A DNA stretch of 44,156 bases, from assembly GCA_003230015.1 (NCBI GenBank), contig QIGO01000009.1:1-44156 (forward strand), written 5' to 3'. Both the position numbers and the translations under genes were made by a program. This DNA is from Alphaproteobacteria bacterium. Lineage in GTDB: Bacteria > Pseudomonadota > Alphaproteobacteria > UBA6615. Shown in pieces: positions 41,280-44,156 of the stretch (its first letter is position 1; every line of letters starts with the position of its first letter). The notes beneath the pieces were generated by a model. It had not been told where the DNA came from. It saw only the letters and a program-made list of their open reading frames with translations, and made no database searches.

Positions 41280-43391
41280 ATGTATGGTGACGGCAGGGCC
41301 AAGGGCCGGGCGCGCCTTGCCGTGGATATAGGCGGGACATTTACCGACGTCGCCCTGGAATTCGGCGAAGCGGGCAAGCCGGAACGGGTGACGGCAAAGG
41401 TGCTGACCACCGCCAGGGAGCCTGAAGAAGGGGTGATGAGCGCGGTGGCGGCGGCGCTCGGGCAGGCCGGGCTGGCACCGGGGGATATCGACGTCATCGT
41501 CCATGGGACGACACTGGCGACCAATGCGCTGATTGAGCGCAAGGGGGCCAATACGGCGTTCATTACCACCGAGGGGTTCCGCGATGTGCTCGAAACCGGC
41601 TATGAGAAGCGGTTCGAGCATTATGATGTAAATATAGACAAACCCACGCCCTTGGTGGGCCGAACCCAGCGCTTTACCGTGCCGGAGCGGATGAGTGCAA
41701 GGGGCGAGGTGCTGTTGGCGCTGGATGAAGAAGCGGTGGCCAAGCTGGTGCCGGCGCTGGAGCGGCTGTCGGTCACCAGCGTGGCGGTGGGATATCTGCA
41801 CAGCTATGTGGATGACAGCCATGAGCGGCGCACGCGCGATATCCTGGCCGCGGCCCTGCCGGATCTGAAGATCACGCTTTCGGCGGAGGTGGGGCCGGAA
41901 ATCCGCGAGTATGAGCGGTTTTCCACGGCCTGTGCGAATGCCTATGTGCAGCCCTTGATGAGCCGGTATTTGCGGCGGCTGGAACAATTGTTAGTGGCGG
42001 AGGGGTTGACCTGCCCGCTGTTCCTGATGATGTCGGGGGGCGGATTGACGACCCTGGATACCGCCGTGCGCCTGCCGATCCGGCTGGTGGAGTCGGGGCC
42101 GGCGGGGGGTGCCATTCTGGCCAGTCACGTGGCCCGGCAATGTGGTTTCGCCGACGTGATGGCGTTCGATATGGGCGGCACGACAGCGAAAATCTGCCTG
42201 ATCAGCGATGGCAGACCCGAGAAGTCGCGGCGGTTCGAGGTGGCGCGCATGTACCGCAATCTTAAGGGCAGCGGCTTGCCGGTGCGGATTCCGGTGATCG
42301 AAATGGTGGAGATCGGTGCCGGCGGCGGGTCTATCGCGCGCGTGGACGCCATGGCGCGCATCACCGTCGGGCCGGATAGTGCGGGCTCGGAACCCGGTCC
42401 GGCCTGCTACGGGCGCGGGGGCGATGAGGCGACGGTGACCGATGCCAACCTTGTCTTGGGTAAAATCGACGCCGGGCGCTTTGCCGGCGGGCAAATTACG
42501 CTCAGCCCCGAAGATGCAAAGAAGGCAATGAAGGCTCACGTGGGAGAACCGCTTGGCCTGGATGGGTTGTGGGCTGCCGCCGGGATCGGCGAAATCGTCG
42601 AGGAGAATATGGCCAACGCGGCGCGGGTTCATGCCATAGAACGCGGCAAGGTGATCAGCCGGCATACGATGATCGCCTTTGGCGGCGGGGCGCCACTGCA
42701 TGCCGGGCGCCTGGCGGATAAATTGGGCATAGACCGGGTGGCGGTGCCGCTGGGGGCCGGCGTGGGGTCGGCGATCGGGTTCCTGCGCGCGCCGATCTCC
42801 TATGAAGTGGTGCGGAGCCGGCATATGGCGCTGGAGGCGCTGGAGGTGGCGGCCGCGAACACACTCCTGGCCGAGATGAGGACGGCGGCGGAAGCGGTGG
42901 TGAGGCCGGGAGCGCCGGACGGGGCGCTGGTGGAGAACCGGCTGGTGGAAATGCGTTATGTGGGGCAAGGGCATGAGCTGGCGATAGCACTGCCGGCGGG
43001 GGATCTCACGGTGGCTCATGGGACCGAACTCAAGGCCCAGTATGAGGCCAGATATGCGCAGCAGTATGGCTTGAACGTGCCGAATATGGCGGTGGAAATC
43101 CTGACCTGGTCACTGACGCTGAGCACGCCCGCCGACGTGGACGAGGCGACGGCCGCCCCTGCCCCGCCGCCCTTGTCACGGCCCGACCCGAGCGGATGGC
43201 GGCAGATGTTCGACAGCCAGCAAGGAAAGATGGTGCGGACGGCGGTCTATTGGCGCCCCGATCTGCAGCCCGGCGCGGCAATCACGGGGCCGGCGGTGAT
43301 CGCCGAGGATGAAACCGCGACCGTGGTGCCGGCGGCCTTCGATGCGGCGGTCGATGCCCGGGGCACCCTGGTGTTGGAGCGGCGGCGATGA
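41280..43391 (+). CDS. hyuA: hydantoinase A / N-methylhydantoinase (5-oxoprolinase family), subunit A
   Basis: 703 residues. The actin-like ATPase signature DIGGTFTD is at 16-23, followed by 'HGTTLATNALIERKGA', 'SGPAGGAILASHVAR', 'FDMGGTTAKICLI' and 'IGAGGGSIARVD', the standard order for HyuA. Together with HyuB these proteins hydrolyse cyclic amides (hydantoins, 5-oxoproline-like, caprolactam) or carboxylate ketones using ATP. AGGAGA lies 8 bases before ATG 41280. It overlaps hyuB by ATGA (43388-43391). The true substrate cannot be told from sequence. Confidence 0.9.
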   Translation: MYGDGRAKGRARLAVDIGGTFTDVALEFGEAGKPERVTAKVLTTAREPEEGVMSAVAAALGQAGLAPGDIDVIVHGTTLATNALIERKGANTAFITTEGFRDVLETGYEKRFEHYDVNIDKPTPLVGRTQRFTVPERMSARGEVLLALDEEAVAKLVPALERLSVTSVAVGYLHSYVDDSHERRTRDILAAALPDLKITLSAEVGPEIREYERFSTACANAYVQPLMSRYLRRLEQLLVAEGLTCPLFLMMSGGGLTTLDTAVRLPIRLVESGPAGGAILASHVARQCGFADVMAFDMGGTTAKICLISDGRPEKSRRFEVARMYRNLKGSGLPVRIPVIEMVEIGAGGGSIARVDAMARITVGPDSAGSEPGPACYGRGGDEATVTDANLVLGKIDAGRFAGGQITLSPEDAKKAMKAHVGEPLGLDGLWAAAGIGEIVEENMANAARVHAIERGKVISRHTMIAFGGGAPLHAGRLADKLGIDRVAVPLGAGVGSAIGFLRAPISYEVVRSRHMALEALEVAAANTLLAEMRTAAEAVVRPGAPDGALVENRLVEMRYVGQGHELAIALPAGDLTVAHGTELKAQYEARYAQQYGLNVPNMAVEILTWSLTLSTPADVDEATAAPAPPPLSRPDPSGWRQMFDSQQGKMVRTAVYWRPDLQPGAAITGPAVIAEDETATVVPAAFDAAVDARGTLVLERRR

Positions 43392-44156
43392 CGGTTGCAA
43401 GCGGCAAGCCAAATGCGATGGTGGAAATCCAACGCCAGGTCATGTGGAACCGCCTTATCGCGGTGGTGGAGGAACAGGCGCAGGTGCTGCTGCGGACCGC
43501 GTTCGGGGCGGTGACGCGCGAGGCCGGGGACCTATCGGCAGGGGTTTATGATTTGCAGGGCCGGATGTTGGCGCAAGCCGTGACCGGGACGCCAGGGCAT
43601 GTGAACACCATGGCCATGGCAGCGGCGCATTTCCTAGACCGTTTCCCGGTCGAGACCATGCAGCCGGGCGATGTCTTCGCCACCAACGATCCATGGATGG
43701 GAACCGGGCATCTGTTCGACTTCGTGGTGCTGACGCCGGCCTTCCGCGATGGCAGGCCCGTGGCATTCTTCGCCTCGACATGCCACCTCATCGATATTGG
43801 CGGCATCGGCTTTAGCGCCGACGCGGCCTCGGTATTCGAAGAGGGCATCTGCGTGCCGCATATGAAGCTGATGGATGGCGGCGCGCCAAACGAGGTGCTG
43901 TTCGAAATCCTGGCGACCAATGTGCGAAACCCAGTGGAAATGCGCGGCGATATTTTGTCACTCGTGGGCTGCAACGAGGCCGGCTGCGGGCGGCTGGTGG
44001 AGATGATGGACGAGTTCGCACTGGATAATCTGGACGAGCTGGGCGGCGTTATCCTGGAGAATTCCCGCAACGCAGCCCTGTCGGCGGTGGCCAAAGTCAG
44101 TCCTGGAACCTATCGCCACAGCATGATTCTGGACGGTTATGAAGCGCCGGTAACAT
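43388..44156 (+). CDS. hyuB: hydantoinase B subunit, truncated by window end
   Basis: The first 256 codons of a gene that runs off the right edge; full-length HyuB proteins have about 520-600 residues. After 'MTVASGKPNAMVEIQRQVM', 'REAGDLSAGVYD', 'TPGHVNTMAMAAAHFL' and 'FATNDPWMGTGHLFDF' mark the HyuB/oxoprolinase B family. The ATG overlaps the hyuA stop as ATGA, so the two subunits are coupled. It has no internal stop in the visible part. Confidence 0.9.
   Translation, partial: MTVASGKPNAMVEIQRQVMWNRLIAVVEEQAQVLLRTAFGAVTREAGDLSAGVYDLQGRMLAQAVTGTPGHVNTMAMAAAHFLDRFPVETMQPGDVFATNDPWMGTGHLFDFVVLTPAFRDGRPVAFFASTCHLIDIGGIGFSADAASVFEEGICVPHMKLMDGGAPNEVLFEILATNVRNPVEMRGDILSLVGCNEAGCGRLVEMMDEFALDNLDELGGVILENSRNAALSAVAKVSPGTYRHSMILDGYEAPVT

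Noticed and set aside
41195-41569. N-terminal extension of kynureninase to 533 residues
   Set aside because: The extra part is antisense to hyuA and lacks similarity; ATG 41194 with AAAGGA gives the normal KynU length.
41991-43019. 342-codon minus-strand frame over hyuA
   Set aside because: Antisense of a gene with all HyuA motifs in order.
1-44156. Exosortase/PEP-CTERM system, suggested by the AsnB copies
   Set aside because: No exosortase, PEP-CTERM protein or other marker gene is present in the window.
1-44156. CRISPR arrays, tRNA or rRNA genes, insertion sequences
   Set aside because: No regularly spaced repeats, cloverleaf-like sequences or transposase genes were seen on either strand.

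Overview
The window is GC-rich, with the gene style of an alphaproteobacterium. The evidence is GTG starts, many ATGA overlaps, an ECF sigma/anti-sigma pair of alphaproteobacterial type and a Gram-negative Wza/Wzc export pair. I would guess a Rhodospirillales-like lineage, but nothing here fixes the genus. There are no rRNA, tRNA, CRISPR, transposase or integrase genes.

About 39.5 kb (roughly 240-39520) is one large exopolysaccharide/capsule locus of the Wzx/Wzy type, with genes on both strands in short runs. Left part (1-10.4 kb): hexapeptide acetyltransferase, SDR oxidoreductase, VanZ-like membrane protein, ManC, a Wzc-like tyrosine autokinase, a Wza-like outer-membrane lipoprotein, a Wzx-like flippase and a secreted beta-helix protein. 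An inserted regulatory pair follows (10.4-12.5 kb): an ECF sigma factor fused in frame to its membrane anti-sigma factor, and a secreted protein with one EF-hand-like loop. Then come (12.6-18.6 kb) two GT2 enzymes, a small SMR/EamA-type membrane protein, an AsnB-type amidotransferase and a GT-C glycosyltransferase. From 18.7 to 28.9 kb: an epimerase, a Wzy-like polymerase, a heparinase II/III-family enzyme, an AlgD-like GDP-mannose dehydrogenase, a GT4, a UDP-apiose/UDP-xylose synthase and a WcaJ-like initiating transferase that ends in a clear intrinsic terminator. From 29 to 39.5 kb: a second AsnB, a two-domain oxidoreductase, a GT4, a third degenerate AsnB-like protein, another GT4, a lipoprotein with a CBM60-like domain, and UDP-glucose dehydrogenase.

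The genes fit one model. WcaJ loads the first sugar on undecaprenyl phosphate and the GTs extend it. Wzx flips the unit, Wzy polymerises it, and Wzc/Wza control length and export. ManC plus the AlgD-like enzyme would give GDP-mannuronate. UDP-glucose dehydrogenase gives UDP-glucuronate, the substrate of the apiose/xylose synthase. AsnB-type proteins could amidate uronic acids. A DPM1-like GT2, a small flippase-like protein and a GT-C enzyme look like a three-part system that adds a side sugar in the periplasm. The predicted product is a Wzy-type polymer with mannuronate and the branched pentose apiose, which I consider the most interesting content of the window.

The last 4.2 kb (39968-44156) is unrelated catabolism: kynureninase on the minus strand, diverging from hydantoinase A and a hydantoinase B gene cut by the window end.
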